64,000 nucleotides of DNA from NCBI RefSeq assembly GCF_030551255.1, contig NZ_CP130630.1, forward strand, positions 7,173,501 to 7,237,500, written 5' to 3'. Both the position numbers and the translations under genes were made by a program. The notes under the pieces are model-generated. The model did not search any database and was not told where the DNA came from. It saw nothing but the letters and a program-made list of their open reading frames with translations. This document shows, piece after piece, positions 49,877 to 57,687 of the stretch. How positions within the stretch are numbered: position 1 is the first letter of the stretch; each line of letters begins with the position of its first letter. The stretch is from Streptomyces sp. NL15-2K (GTDB lineage Bacteria > Actinomycetota > Actinomycetes > Streptomycetales > Streptomycetaceae).

Positions 49877-50389
49877 ATGAACTTCCGTCAACGTCCGGTT
49901 TCCCCCACGGCCGATGCCACCGTGGTCGCTGACTCCCCGCTGGCCGTCATCCTGGTGTGCACCGTGGGCGGGACGGTCATCGGCGGACTCGGTGAACTGG
50001 TCTGGGAATGGCTGACGGCCCAGTCCTGGGGGCCACGGATAGGACCGACCAAGCTCCTGACCGTGCTCCCCAGCCCTTGGCCCACCATCGTCGTCGCCGC
50101 TGTGGGGGCAGTGGCCGGGCTTCTGCTGGGAGTCGTCGCGGCCCACGAGTCCTTGTCGGTGACCGTCTCGGCCGAGCGTGTGGTCCTGACCATCCAGGAC
50201 GGACGACGGGAGTTCCCGTGCGACGAGATCGGCCAGGTGCTCTTGGCGAGGAAACAGCTCATCCTGCTTGATCAGAACGGCCAGGAGCTCACACGCCAGG
50301 ATTGCGATCTGAACCCACGACGCCTTGTCAGCGCCTTCGTCCGGCACGGCTACTCGTGCGCGGAAGGCACGCCCGACAGCACCATCTGA
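49877..50389 (+). CDS. YqeB-like membrane protein
   Basis: 170 residues. Two membrane helices (LAVILVCTVGGTVIGGLGEL and TIVVAAVGAVAGLLLGVVAA) are followed by a cytosolic PH-like beta domain (LSVTVSAERVVLTIQDGRRE, CDEIGQVLLARKQLILLDQN) and a C-terminal helix. This matches the YqeB family, of unknown function. The start is preceded by only a weak ribosome-binding site. With the next gene it separates the two BMP paralogues and seems unrelated to nucleoside uptake, so the pair may be a later insertion between duplicated genes. Confidence 0.78.
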   Translation: MNFRQRPVSPTADATVVADSPLAVILVCTVGGTVIGGLGELVWEWLTAQSWGPRIGPTKLLTVLPSPWPTIVVAAVGAVAGLLLGVVAAHESLSVTVSAERVVLTIQDGRREFPCDEIGQVLLARKQLILLDQNGQELTRQDCDLNPRRLVSAFVRHGYSCAEGTPDSTI

Positions 50390-50474
50390 CGCACCAAGGT
50401 GGCGGCGCGGCCGGAACGACATCGCGGAACTCCACCGGGACGGCAGCCAACAGGTGAAACAGAGGACCAGAAGC

Positions 50475-51509
50475 GTGGGAATGAAGACGCCACCCGATCC
50501 ACCGACCGCCAGGGATGTCGCCCAGGTCGGCTCGGGCGCCGCTCGGCACCGGGTGGCCCCGGTGGTGACGCTGTTTCTCATGGCTCCCTTGCTGGGCGAG
50601 GTGGTGGGCGCGGCGTTGCGCCTGAGTTATTTCGTGGAGCCCTTGCGGGTGGTCTCGATCCTGTGCTTCTACGGTGCCGGTGTCGTCCTGGTGCGCGAGA
50701 TCGCGCAACGCCTGCGGCTCAACGGGTGGGGGACAGTTCTGCTCGGTGTCGCCTACGCGCTGATCGAGGAAGGCCTCGCCCTGCAGACGATCTTCAATCC
50801 GCAGGGGATGGACGGCGAGACGATGTACGGCCGCGCCGCCGGGGTGAACTGGTTCTGGGCCGTGCTCGTGTGCGGGTACCACGTCGTGTGGAGCGTGCTC
50901 ATTCCCATTGGCGTGGTGCATGTCCTGTTCCCCCGGGAGAGCGGGTCCCCGTGGTTGTCGCCACGGAAGTTGCCGGTCTTCGGTGGGGTGTTCGCCCTCG
51001 GTACGGCGCTCTTCACGCTGATTTCTCTTCTGCGGTCGGATTTCCGCCTCTCCATCGTCGAGATCGGCGCGGTGCTCGCGATCGTGGGACTGCTGATCGG
51101 TGCCGCGTCGCGCTGCCGGGCCCGAGACACACCGCGTGTACCGCGGCGGCTGCCCGGGACGATGCGCGCCGGGTGGACGGGGCTGGGCTTCGGACTGGTC
51201 TGGTTCGCCTTCCACCTGATGGCATTCATCGGCGGCGGCATACCGTTCGTATGGTGGGTGCTCGCAGCCGTGCTGGTCGCCATCGCCGCCGCGGCGATCG
51301 TGGCCCGCTGGATGCGGCACGGCTGGACGGCGCGGCACCAGTTGGTGGCATCCTTCGGCGCGGTGCTTGCCGCTGGACTGTTCGGACTGCTGCTGGTTTG
51401 CCTCGGGGACCACTTGGTGGATGTGGTCTTCGAGGTGATCGTGATCGGCGGGCTCGTCGTCGGCTACCTCTGGGCTCGTCGGCGAGCCGGCCCGGCAGCT
51501 TCACCATGA
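50475..51509 (+). CDS. Polytopic membrane protein of unknown function
   Basis: 344 residues with nine or ten membrane helices (VVTLFLMAPLLGEVVGAALR, VSILCFYGAGVVLVREIAQR, FWAVLVCGYHVVWSVLIPIG and others). A charged motif GVAYALIEEGLALQTIFNP, with two Glu inside the third helix region, suggests a catalytic or transport site and is reminiscent of CPBP-like membrane proteases, though the rest does not clearly match. GTG 50475 has GAGGA eight bases before it; ATG 50481 is nearly as good. It follows the YqeB-like gene by 85 bp and may share its transcript. Confidence 0.75.
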   Translation: MGMKTPPDPPTARDVAQVGSGAARHRVAPVVTLFLMAPLLGEVVGAALRLSYFVEPLRVVSILCFYGAGVVLVREIAQRLRLNGWGTVLLGVAYALIEEGLALQTIFNPQGMDGETMYGRAAGVNWFWAVLVCGYHVVWSVLIPIGVVHVLFPRESGSPWLSPRKLPVFGGVFALGTALFTLISLLRSDFRLSIVEIGAVLAIVGLLIGAASRCRARDTPRVPRRLPGTMRAGWTGLGFGLVWFAFHLMAFIGGGIPFVWWVLAAVLVAIAAAAIVARWMRHGWTARHQLVASFGAVLAAGLFGLLLVCLGDHLVDVVFEVIVIGGLVVGYLWARRRAGPAASP

Positions 51510-51943
51510 AGCAGTAGTCGACCGTGGCCTCACGACCGGCAATCCTGTCCCGACCTCGAAGTCCGGGTGGCGCTGGTCCGGATCCGGCGCAGTGCGGTGC
51601 CGGCTCACTTGCGGTCGTCAATGGTGCCAGGCGTGGCCGCCGGTGTTGTGCACAAAGCGTTCACTCGCATCACCGACCCGGCCGTCCGCAATCTGCCGAC
51701 GATCGGTGCCGTCGTCCTCGCTCGCGTGGCCCATCGCCCCGCTCACCTGCGCCGAAAATAGAACCGTCGCTTCCCTGAAACCTGATCCGCCGGACAGGCG
51801 CGCGTCGCCTCGGCCACGGCCCGATAACAAGGTGGACAGAAGGGGTTTTCAGGCAGGTCTACGCGCGTTAATCTGCGGCGAAGCCAGCGCCGCAGCCGAA
51901 CCGTCCGGCGCTTGTACAAGCTTGTACGACAGGAGCACCACAC
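51510..51943. other. Intergenic region before the second BMP gene
   Basis: 434 bp with no convincing gene. A 64-codon frame at 51567-51761 has no ribosome-binding site and resembles nothing I know. The last 90 bp hold the shared motif (51859-51870) and promoter of the lipoprotein gene at 51944. Confidence 0.5.
51859..51870. promoter_or_regulatory. Shared 12-bp motif, copy 2, upstream of the second BMP lipoprotein
   Basis: CTACGCGCGTTA followed by ATCTGCGGCG, matching copy 1 over 19 bases. It overlaps a possible -10 box TAATCT (51869-51874), 70 bp before the lipoprotein start. Confidence 0.65.
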
Positions 51944-52990
51944 ATGCGCCGGATTTCCCGGATCTCGGTCGCAGGCGCAGCGACCGCCTCTCTGGCCCTC
52001 GCCCTCGCCGCCTGCGGCTCCACCTCGACGTCCGGCTCGTCGGACGAGAAGGGCAACATGGGTCTCGCCATCGCGTACGACGTCGGCGGCAAGGGCGACC
52101 AGTCCTTCAACGACGCGGCGTACGCGGGCCTGGAGCAGGCGAAGAAGGAGTTCGGCTACGACACGGCCGACATCGAGCCCACCGAGGGCGAGACGGACGC
52201 CGACAAGACCCAGCGCCTGGTCTCGCTGGCGAAGCAGGGCCACAACCCGGTGATCGGCGTCGGCTACGCGTACGCGCCTGCCGTCAAGGAGGCCGCGGCG
52301 AAGTACCCGGACACCACCTTCGGCATCGTGGACGACTCCACGATCAGCGCGAAGAACGTCGCCGACCTGGTCTTCTCCGAGGAACAGGCCTCCTACCTCG
52401 CCGGTGTCGCCGCCGCCAAGAACACCAAGAGCGACGTCGTCGGCTTCGTCGGCGGCGTGGACATCCCGCTGATCCACAAGTTCCAGGCGGGCTTCGCGCA
52501 GGGCGTCAAGGACACCGACCCCAAGGTCCAGGTCCTGTCCCAGTACCTCACCCAGACCGCCGAGGAGGGTGGCTTCGCCAGCCCCGACAAGGGCAAGACG
52601 GCCGCCGAGGGCCAGATCGAGAAGAAGGCCGACGTCGTCTACGCGGCCGCCGGTCTGTCCGGCCAGGGCGTGATCGAGGCCGCCGCCGCCAACAAGGTCT
52701 GGGCGATCGGGGTCGACTCCGACCAGTACCAGCAGGAAGCCCTCGCGAAGTACAAGGACTCCATCCTGACCTCGGCGATGAAGGACGTCGCCAAGGCGGT
52801 GTACAGCCTGGCCAAGTCGGTCGAGGACGGCAAACCCGAGACCGGTATCGTCAGGGGCGATCTGAAGACCGGCGAGGTGGGCCTGTCGAACTCCAACCCG
52901 AAGTTCGCGGATGACGCCGAGGTCCAGGAAGCCATCAAGACGGCCAAGGAGAAGATCATCAGCGGCGAGATCAAGGTCAAGAGCAGCTGA
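51944..52990 (+). CDS. BMP-family nucleoside-binding lipoprotein, copy 2
   Basis: 348 residues, very similar along the whole length to the product of 48610-49662. It has a lipoprotein signal (SLALALAACG lipobox), IAYDVGGKGDQSFNDAAYAG, VIGVGYAYAPAVKEAAAKYP, VGFVGGVDIPLIHKFQAGFA and AAGLSGQGVIEAAA. It differs mostly in the C-terminal quarter (SVEDGKPETGIVRGDLKTGE), which may alter specificity. AGGAG lies nine bases before the ATG. It directly precedes the transporter genes and is probably their main binding protein. Confidence 0.94.
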   Translation: MRRISRISVAGAATASLALALAACGSTSTSGSSDEKGNMGLAIAYDVGGKGDQSFNDAAYAGLEQAKKEFGYDTADIEPTEGETDADKTQRLVSLAKQGHNPVIGVGYAYAPAVKEAAAKYPDTTFGIVDDSTISAKNVADLVFSEEQASYLAGVAAAKNTKSDVVGFVGGVDIPLIHKFQAGFAQGVKDTDPKVQVLSQYLTQTAEEGGFASPDKGKTAAEGQIEKKADVVYAAAGLSGQGVIEAAAANKVWAIGVDSDQYQQEALAKYKDSILTSAMKDVAKAVYSLAKSVEDGKPETGIVRGDLKTGEVGLSNSNPKFADDAEVQEAIKTAKEKIISGEIKVKSS

Positions 52991-53059
52991 TCGTGCAACA
53001 CCCGAGCAGTTGACTGAGCAACACCCCGAGCAGCGTGTAACCCCGGGGTTACGTCCGCT

Positions 53060-53098
53060 CAACGGGGTACGGGGAGGCTGTCTCCCCGTACCCCGTTG
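53060..53098 (+). terminator. Terminator hairpin after the second BMP gene
   Basis: Perfect 16-bp stem CAACGGGGTACGGGGA / TCCCCGTACCCCGTTG with a seven-base loop, 69 bp after the stop and 37 bp before the third shared motif. The ATPase gene must then have its own promoter or depend on read-through. Confidence 0.85.
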
Positions 53099-53135
53099 TC
53101 ACGGGCGTCGGGCCCCTTTCGATGCCGTAGGGGCG

Positions 53136-53147
53136 CTACGCGCGTAG
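53136..53147. promoter_or_regulatory. Shared 12-bp motif, copy 3, upstream of the ATPase gene
   Basis: CTACGCGCGTAG, a perfect palindrome and thus the best candidate for the true consensus; copies 1 and 2 differ only in the last two bases. It lies 28 bp before the predicted start of the ABC ATPase. Confidence 0.65.
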
Positions 53148-53175
53148 ACGACCCCCGTCCCCAGGAGAGTGCGCC

Positions 53176-54810
53176 ATAAACGCGTCCAGCAGCCCTCCGG
53201 CCGGAGCGGCGGTCGCCGGTCAGACGACCGCCGTCGAACTCGCCGGGATCACCAAGCGTTTCCCGGGCGTCGTGGCCAACCACGACATCCATCTCACCGT
53301 CCGCAAGGGCACCGTCCACGCCCTCGTCGGCGAGAACGGCGCCGGCAAGTCGACCCTGATGAAGATCCTCTACGGCATGCAGAAGCCGGACGAGGGCACC
53401 ATCGCGATCGACGGCGAGCAGGTGAGCTTCTCGTCGCCGGCCGACGCCATCGTCCGGGGCATAGGCATGGTGCACCAGCACTTCATGCTCGCCGACAACC
53501 TGACGGTGCTCGAGAACGTGGTCCTGGGCAGCGAGAAGCTGTACGGCATCGGCGCCCGCGCCCGCCGCAAGATCAAGGAGATCTCCGAGCGCTACGGCCT
53601 CGAGGTCCGCCCCGACGTCCTGGTGGAGGAACTCGGCGTCGCCGCCCGCCAGCGCGTGGAGATCCTCAAGGTCCTCTACCGCGGCGCCCGCACCCTGATC
53701 CTGGACGAGCCGACGGCCGTCCTGGTGCCGCAGGAGGTGGACGCGCTCTTCGCCAACCTCCGCGAGCTCCGCTCCGAGGGACTGTCGGTCATCTTCATCT
53801 CCCACAAGCTGGGCGAGGTCCTCTCGGTCGCCGACGAGATCACCGTCATCCGCCGCGGCACGACCGTCGGCACCGCCGTCCCCGCCGAGACCACCCCGCG
53901 CCAGCTCGCCGAGATGATGGTCGGCAGCGAACTGCCCACGCCCGAGACCGCCGAGTCCACGGTCACCGACCGCCCGGTCATCACCGTCGACAAGCTGCGC
54001 CTGGAGGCACCCGGCGGCAAGGCCCTCCTCGACGACATCAGCTTCACCATCCACGCGGGCGAGGTGCTGGGCATAGCCGGCGTCGAGGGCAACGGCCAGA
54101 CCGAACTGGTCGACGCGCTCATCGGCCTCAAGCACGCCGACTCCGGCAGGATCACACTGATCGACGAGGAGATCACCGCCTGGCCCACCCGCCGGCGCCG
54201 CGAGCAGGGCATCGGCTACATCCCCGAGGACCGCCACCGCCACGGCCTGCTCCTGGAGGCCCCCCTCTGGGAGAACCGCATCCTCGGCCACGTCACCGAG
54301 AAGCCCAACGCCAAGGGCGTATGGCTGGACCCGAAGGCCGCCCAGGACGACACCCGGCGCATCGTCGAGGCGTACGACGTCCGCACCCCCGGCATCGACG
54401 TCACCGCCGCCTCCCTGTCCGGCGGCAACCAGCAGAAGCTGATCGTCGGCCGCGAGATGAGCCACAAGCCGCGCTTCCTCATCGCCGCCCACCCCACCCG
54501 CGGTGTGGACGTCGGCGCGCAGGCCGCGATCTGGGACCACATCCGTGAGGCCCGCCGCGAGGGCCTGGCCGTGCTGCTGATCTCCGCCGACCTGGATGAG
54601 CTGATCGGCCTGTCCGACACCCTCCGCGTGATCTACAACGGCATGCTGGTCGCCGACGCCGACCCGGCCACCATCACCCCGGAGGAGCTCGGCTCCGCCA
54701 TGACCGGTGCCGCGACCGGCCACCTGGAGCACGAAGAGACCGCCGAGCCCGGCGCACACATCCCCGAGATCCGTAAGTCTCCCGAGGCTCCGGAAGACGA
54801 GGCCCGCTGA
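53176..54810 (+). CDS. ABC transporter ATPase with two nucleotide-binding domains; apparent ATA start
   Basis: 544 residues, powering nucleoside uptake. Domain 1 (about 20-255): VELAGITKRFPGVVANHDIH, Walker A GENGAGKST, Walker B RTLILDEPTAVL. Domain 2 (about 270-500): a degenerate Walker A (GVEGNGQTEL), signature LSGGNQQKLIVGREM, and AHPTRGVD. This matches the RbsA/NupA-type double ATPases. The frame has no ATG, GTG or TTG until 53272, which would remove the first beta-strand of domain 1. The only upstream candidate is ATA 53176, with AGGAG eight bases before it, giving an N-terminus NASSSPPAGAAVAG after the initiator. The stop overlaps the next start (TGATG). Confidence 0.9.
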   Translation: MNASSSPPAGAAVAGQTTAVELAGITKRFPGVVANHDIHLTVRKGTVHALVGENGAGKSTLMKILYGMQKPDEGTIAIDGEQVSFSSPADAIVRGIGMVHQHFMLADNLTVLENVVLGSEKLYGIGARARRKIKEISERYGLEVRPDVLVEELGVAARQRVEILKVLYRGARTLILDEPTAVLVPQEVDALFANLRELRSEGLSVIFISHKLGEVLSVADEITVIRRGTTVGTAVPAETTPRQLAEMMVGSELPTPETAESTVTDRPVITVDKLRLEAPGGKALLDDISFTIHAGEVLGIAGVEGNGQTELVDALIGLKHADSGRITLIDEEITAWPTRRRREQGIGYIPEDRHRHGLLLEAPLWENRILGHVTEKPNAKGVWLDPKAAQDDTRRIVEAYDVRTPGIDVTAASLSGGNQQKLIVGREMSHKPRFLIAAHPTRGVDVGAQAAIWDHIREARREGLAVLLISADLDELIGLSDTLRVIYNGMLVADADPATITPEELGSAMTGAATGHLEHEETAEPGAHIPEIRKSPEAPEDEAR

Positions 54811-55949
54811 TGAAGAAGTTCGACAGGGAGCGCGTGCTCCTCGCGGTGGCCGGACCGGTCATCGCGCTCGCCGTGGCCTTCGCCCTGAGCGCGATCGTGC
54901 TGGTCTCCTCGGGCAAGAACCCGGTCGAGCCGTTCTCGATCATGTTCGAGCAGGCCTCGTTCTCCGACATCCAGGTCCTGATCATCAACCAGGCCTCGAT
55001 GTACTACATCGCCGCGCTCGCGGTGGCCATCGGCTTCCGGATGAACCTGTTCAACATCGGCGTCGACGGCCAGTACCAGCTCGCCGCCATGATGGCCGCG
55101 ATCGTCGGCGCCCACGCCAACCTGCCGGCCGCCCTCCAGGTCCCGCTGCTGCTCCTGACCGCCGCCTGCACCGGCGCCTTCTGGTCCGGCATCGCCGGTG
55201 TCCTCAAGGTCACCCGCGGGGTCAGCGAGGTCGTCGCGACGATCATGCTCAACGCGATCGCCACCTCCGTCATCGCCTACCTGTGGCTGCCGAACGTCTT
55301 CGGCGTCAAGGTCGGCAACAACAACACCACCGGCGACATGCACTCCTCGGGCTGGGTGCCCGGCATCGACATGGGCGCGGCCGGCGAGATCTACGGCCTG
55401 GTCATCCTCGCCGTGCTGCTCGGCATCGGCTACTGGGTCGCCCTCAACCGCACCCGCTTCGGCTTCGACCTGCGCGCCTCCGGCGCCTCGGAGTCCGCCG
55501 CCGCGGCCAGTGGTGTCGACCCCAAGCGCATGGTGCTCACGGCCATGCTGCTCTCCGGCGGCATCGCCGGTCTCGCGGGCCTGCCGATCCTGCTCGGCGA
55601 CGCGCACACCTACAACCTGAACTTCCCCACCGGCATCGGCTTCCTCGGCATCGGCATCGCCCTGCTGGGCCGCAACAGCCCGGTCGGCATCGCCTTCGCC
55701 GCCCTGCTGTGGGCGTGGCTCGACAAGGCCTCGCCCGAGCTGGACTTCCACGGATACGACAAGGAGATCGCGGTCATCATGCAAGGCCTGATCGTGCTCT
55801 CGGTCGTCGTCTCCTACGAGGCCGTCCGCGAGTGGGGCCTGCGCCGCCAGCAGCGCCGGGTCGGCGCGGAGCTGGCCGCCGGTCACGTCCTCGGCTCCTC
55901 CGAATCCACCGACGGCAACAACTCCCTGAAGGAGGTGGCCGGCCGATGA
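54810..55949 (+). CDS. Nucleoside ABC transporter permease 1
   Basis: 379 residues with eight to ten membrane helices, of the BPD_transp_2 family (branched-chain amino-acid/ribose type). Landmarks: VLLAVAGPVIALAVAFALSA at the N-terminus, AVAIGFRMNLFNIGVDGQYQ, the typical domain with GVSEVVATIMLNAIATSVIA, and SAAAASGVDPKRMVLTAMLL before a Gly-rich loop. It is the larger of the paired permeases (NupP/YufP type). The ATG shares a base with the stop of the ATPase gene, and the stop overlaps the start of permease 2, so all three are translated as one unit. Confidence 0.93.
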   Translation: MKKFDRERVLLAVAGPVIALAVAFALSAIVLVSSGKNPVEPFSIMFEQASFSDIQVLIINQASMYYIAALAVAIGFRMNLFNIGVDGQYQLAAMMAAIVGAHANLPAALQVPLLLLTAACTGAFWSGIAGVLKVTRGVSEVVATIMLNAIATSVIAYLWLPNVFGVKVGNNNTTGDMHSSGWVPGIDMGAAGEIYGLVILAVLLGIGYWVALNRTRFGFDLRASGASESAAAASGVDPKRMVLTAMLLSGGIAGLAGLPILLGDAHTYNLNFPTGIGFLGIGIALLGRNSPVGIAFAALLWAWLDKASPELDFHGYDKEIAVIMQGLIVLSVVVSYEAVREWGLRRQQRRVGAELAAGHVLGSSESTDGNNSLKEVAGR

Positions 55950-57211
55950 CCACCGTGACCGACCTCAACCAGCCCACGCTGCAGCCCGCGGCGCCGACCG
56001 GCCGCCGCCTGTCGTGGCCCGTCCTGCTGCTGATCATCGCCGGCGGACTGGCGCTCACCTCGATCGTCCGCCTCATCACCGGCGCCGACGGCATCACGAA
56101 CGTCAGCCAGATGTCCACCGCGCTCCAGCTCGCCGTGCCGATCGGCCTCGCCGGCCTCGGCGGCCTGTGGGCCGAGCGCGCGGGCGTCGTCAACATCGGC
56201 CTCGAGGGCATGATGATCCTCGGCACCTGGTTCGGTGCCTGGGCCGGATTCCAGTGGGGCCCGTGGACCGGTGTCCTGGTCGGCATCATCGGCGGCGCGA
56301 TCGGCGGCCTGCTGCACGCCATCGTCACCGTCACCTTCAACGTCAACCACATCGTCTCCGGTGTGGCCATCAACATCCTCGCCCTCGGCGCCACCCGCTA
56401 CCTCGCCCCCCTCGCCTTCGAGGGCCACCAGGGCGGCTCCGCCAAGCAGTCACCGGCGGTGGACTCCCTCGGCGACTTCACGGTTCCCGGCCTGTCCGAC
56501 GCGCTCAGGGACCTCAACGAAAAGGGCTGGTTCCTGATCTCGGACATCGCCGGCCTGCTCGGCGGGCTGGTCACCAACGTCTCCTGGCTGACCCTGATCG
56601 CCGTGGCGCTGGTCCCCGCCAGCTGGTGGATCCTGTGGCGCACCGCCTTCGGCCTGCGCCTGCGCTCCTGCGGTGAGAACCCGGTCGCCGCGGAGTCCCT
56701 CGGCGTCAACGTCTACAAGTACAAGTACCTGGCCGTGATCATCTCCGGCGGCCTGGCCGGCCTAGGCGGCGTCTTCCTCTCCACCGTGGCCAACCCCTTC
56801 TACCTGGAGGGCCAGGTCAGCGGCCGCGGCTACATCGGTCTCGCCGCGATGATCTTCGGCAACTGGATGCCGGGCGGTCTCGCCATCGGCGCGGGCCTGT
56901 TCGGCTACACCGACAGCCTCAACCTGCGCGGCGGCTCCGTGAACGTCCACGCGCTGCTGCTGCTCGGCGCGCTGCTGCTGATCATCGGCGCGATCTGGCT
57001 GGTGGTCCGGAAGAAGTACGTCCAGGCCGTGATCACCGCGGTCGTCGGCGCCCTGGTCTTCGCCTGGTACGCCGCCACCGACGAGGTCCCGAACCAGGTC
57101 GTCTCCGCCACCCCGTACGTCATCACGCTCGTCGTCCTCGCCCTGTCGGCCCAGCGCCTGCGGATGCCGAAGGCGGACGGCATGCCGTACCGGAAGGGAC
57201 AGGGCAAGTGA
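55946..57211 (+). CDS. Nucleoside ABC transporter permease 2
   Basis: 421 residues, second membrane subunit (NupQ/YufQ type). It contains LGGLWAERAGVVNIGLEGMM, the family signature, NVNHIVSGVAINILALGATR and ENPVAAESLGVNVYKYKYLA, the coupling loop. Two or three extra helices at the C-terminus (VQAVITAVVGALVFAWYAAT) go beyond the usual 310 residues, as in other actinobacteria. AAGGAGG before the ATG and an ATGA overlap with permease 1 fix the start; the much longer open frame upstream is spurious. It is followed by cdd with a GTGA overlap. Confidence 0.93.
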   Translation: MTTVTDLNQPTLQPAAPTGRRLSWPVLLLIIAGGLALTSIVRLITGADGITNVSQMSTALQLAVPIGLAGLGGLWAERAGVVNIGLEGMMILGTWFGAWAGFQWGPWTGVLVGIIGGAIGGLLHAIVTVTFNVNHIVSGVAINILALGATRYLAPLAFEGHQGGSAKQSPAVDSLGDFTVPGLSDALRDLNEKGWFLISDIAGLLGGLVTNVSWLTLIAVALVPASWWILWRTAFGLRLRSCGENPVAAESLGVNVYKYKYLAVIISGGLAGLGGVFLSTVANPFYLEGQVSGRGYIGLAAMIFGNWMPGGLAIGAGLFGYTDSLNLRGGSVNVHALLLLGALLLIIGAIWLVVRKKYVQAVITAVVGALVFAWYAATDEVPNQVVSATPYVITLVVLALSAQRLRMPKADGMPYRKGQGK

Positions 57212-57600
57212 CCGACGTCGACTGGGAGGCACTGCGTACGGCGGCCCGGGACGCCATGTCCCGGGCGTACGCCCCGTACTCGGGCTACCCGGTCGGCGCC
57301 GCCGCCCTGGTCGACGACGGCCGCACGGTGACGGGCTGCAATGTCGAGAACGCCTCCTACGGCATCGGCCTGTGCGCCGAATGCGGGCTGGTCTCGCAGC
57401 TGCAGCTCACCGGCGGCGGCCGGCTGACGCACTTCGTGTGCGTGGACGGGCGGGGCGAGGTCCTCGTCCCGTGCGGCCGCTGCCGCCAGCTGCTGTACGA
57501 GTTCGGCGGCCCGGGCATGCTCCTGGAGACCCCGGCGGGCATCCTGCCGCTGTCCTGGATGCTGCCGCAGGCCTTCGGGCCGGGGCATCTCACCAAGTAA
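57208..57600 (+). CDS. cdd: Cytidine deaminase
   Basis: 130 residues. Converts cytidine and deoxycytidine to uridines. Zinc site: CAECGLVSQLQL (Cys-Ala-Glu, with the catalytic Glu) and VPCGRCRQLLYEF (PCxxC). The substrate motif CNVENASYG is also present. The GTG start overlaps the stop of permease 2, so imported nucleosides are processed by an enzyme from the same transcript. The length is typical of the small homotetrameric type. Confidence 0.96.
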   Translation: MTDVDWEALRTAARDAMSRAYAPYSGYPVGAAALVDDGRTVTGCNVENASYGIGLCAECGLVSQLQLTGGGRLTHFVCVDGRGEVLVPCGRCRQLLYEFGGPGMLLETPAGILPLSWMLPQAFGPGHLTK

Positions 57601-57687
57601 CTCCCGTGCGGCCCCTCTGAGTCGCTCGCGCCAGTCGCTCAGGGGGCCGCGCGGTTTCTGAATGTTTTTCGGAAGGAAGGCCAAGCC

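Noticed and set aside
51567..51761. 64-codon frame before the second BMP gene
   Set aside because: No ribosome-binding site and no recognisable similarity; possibly a decayed gene piece, but not supportable.
54707..55945. N-terminal extension of permease 2 to 834 residues
   Set aside because: The extra part is an out-of-frame reading of permease 1; a strong ribosome-binding site and ATGA overlap fix the start at 55946.
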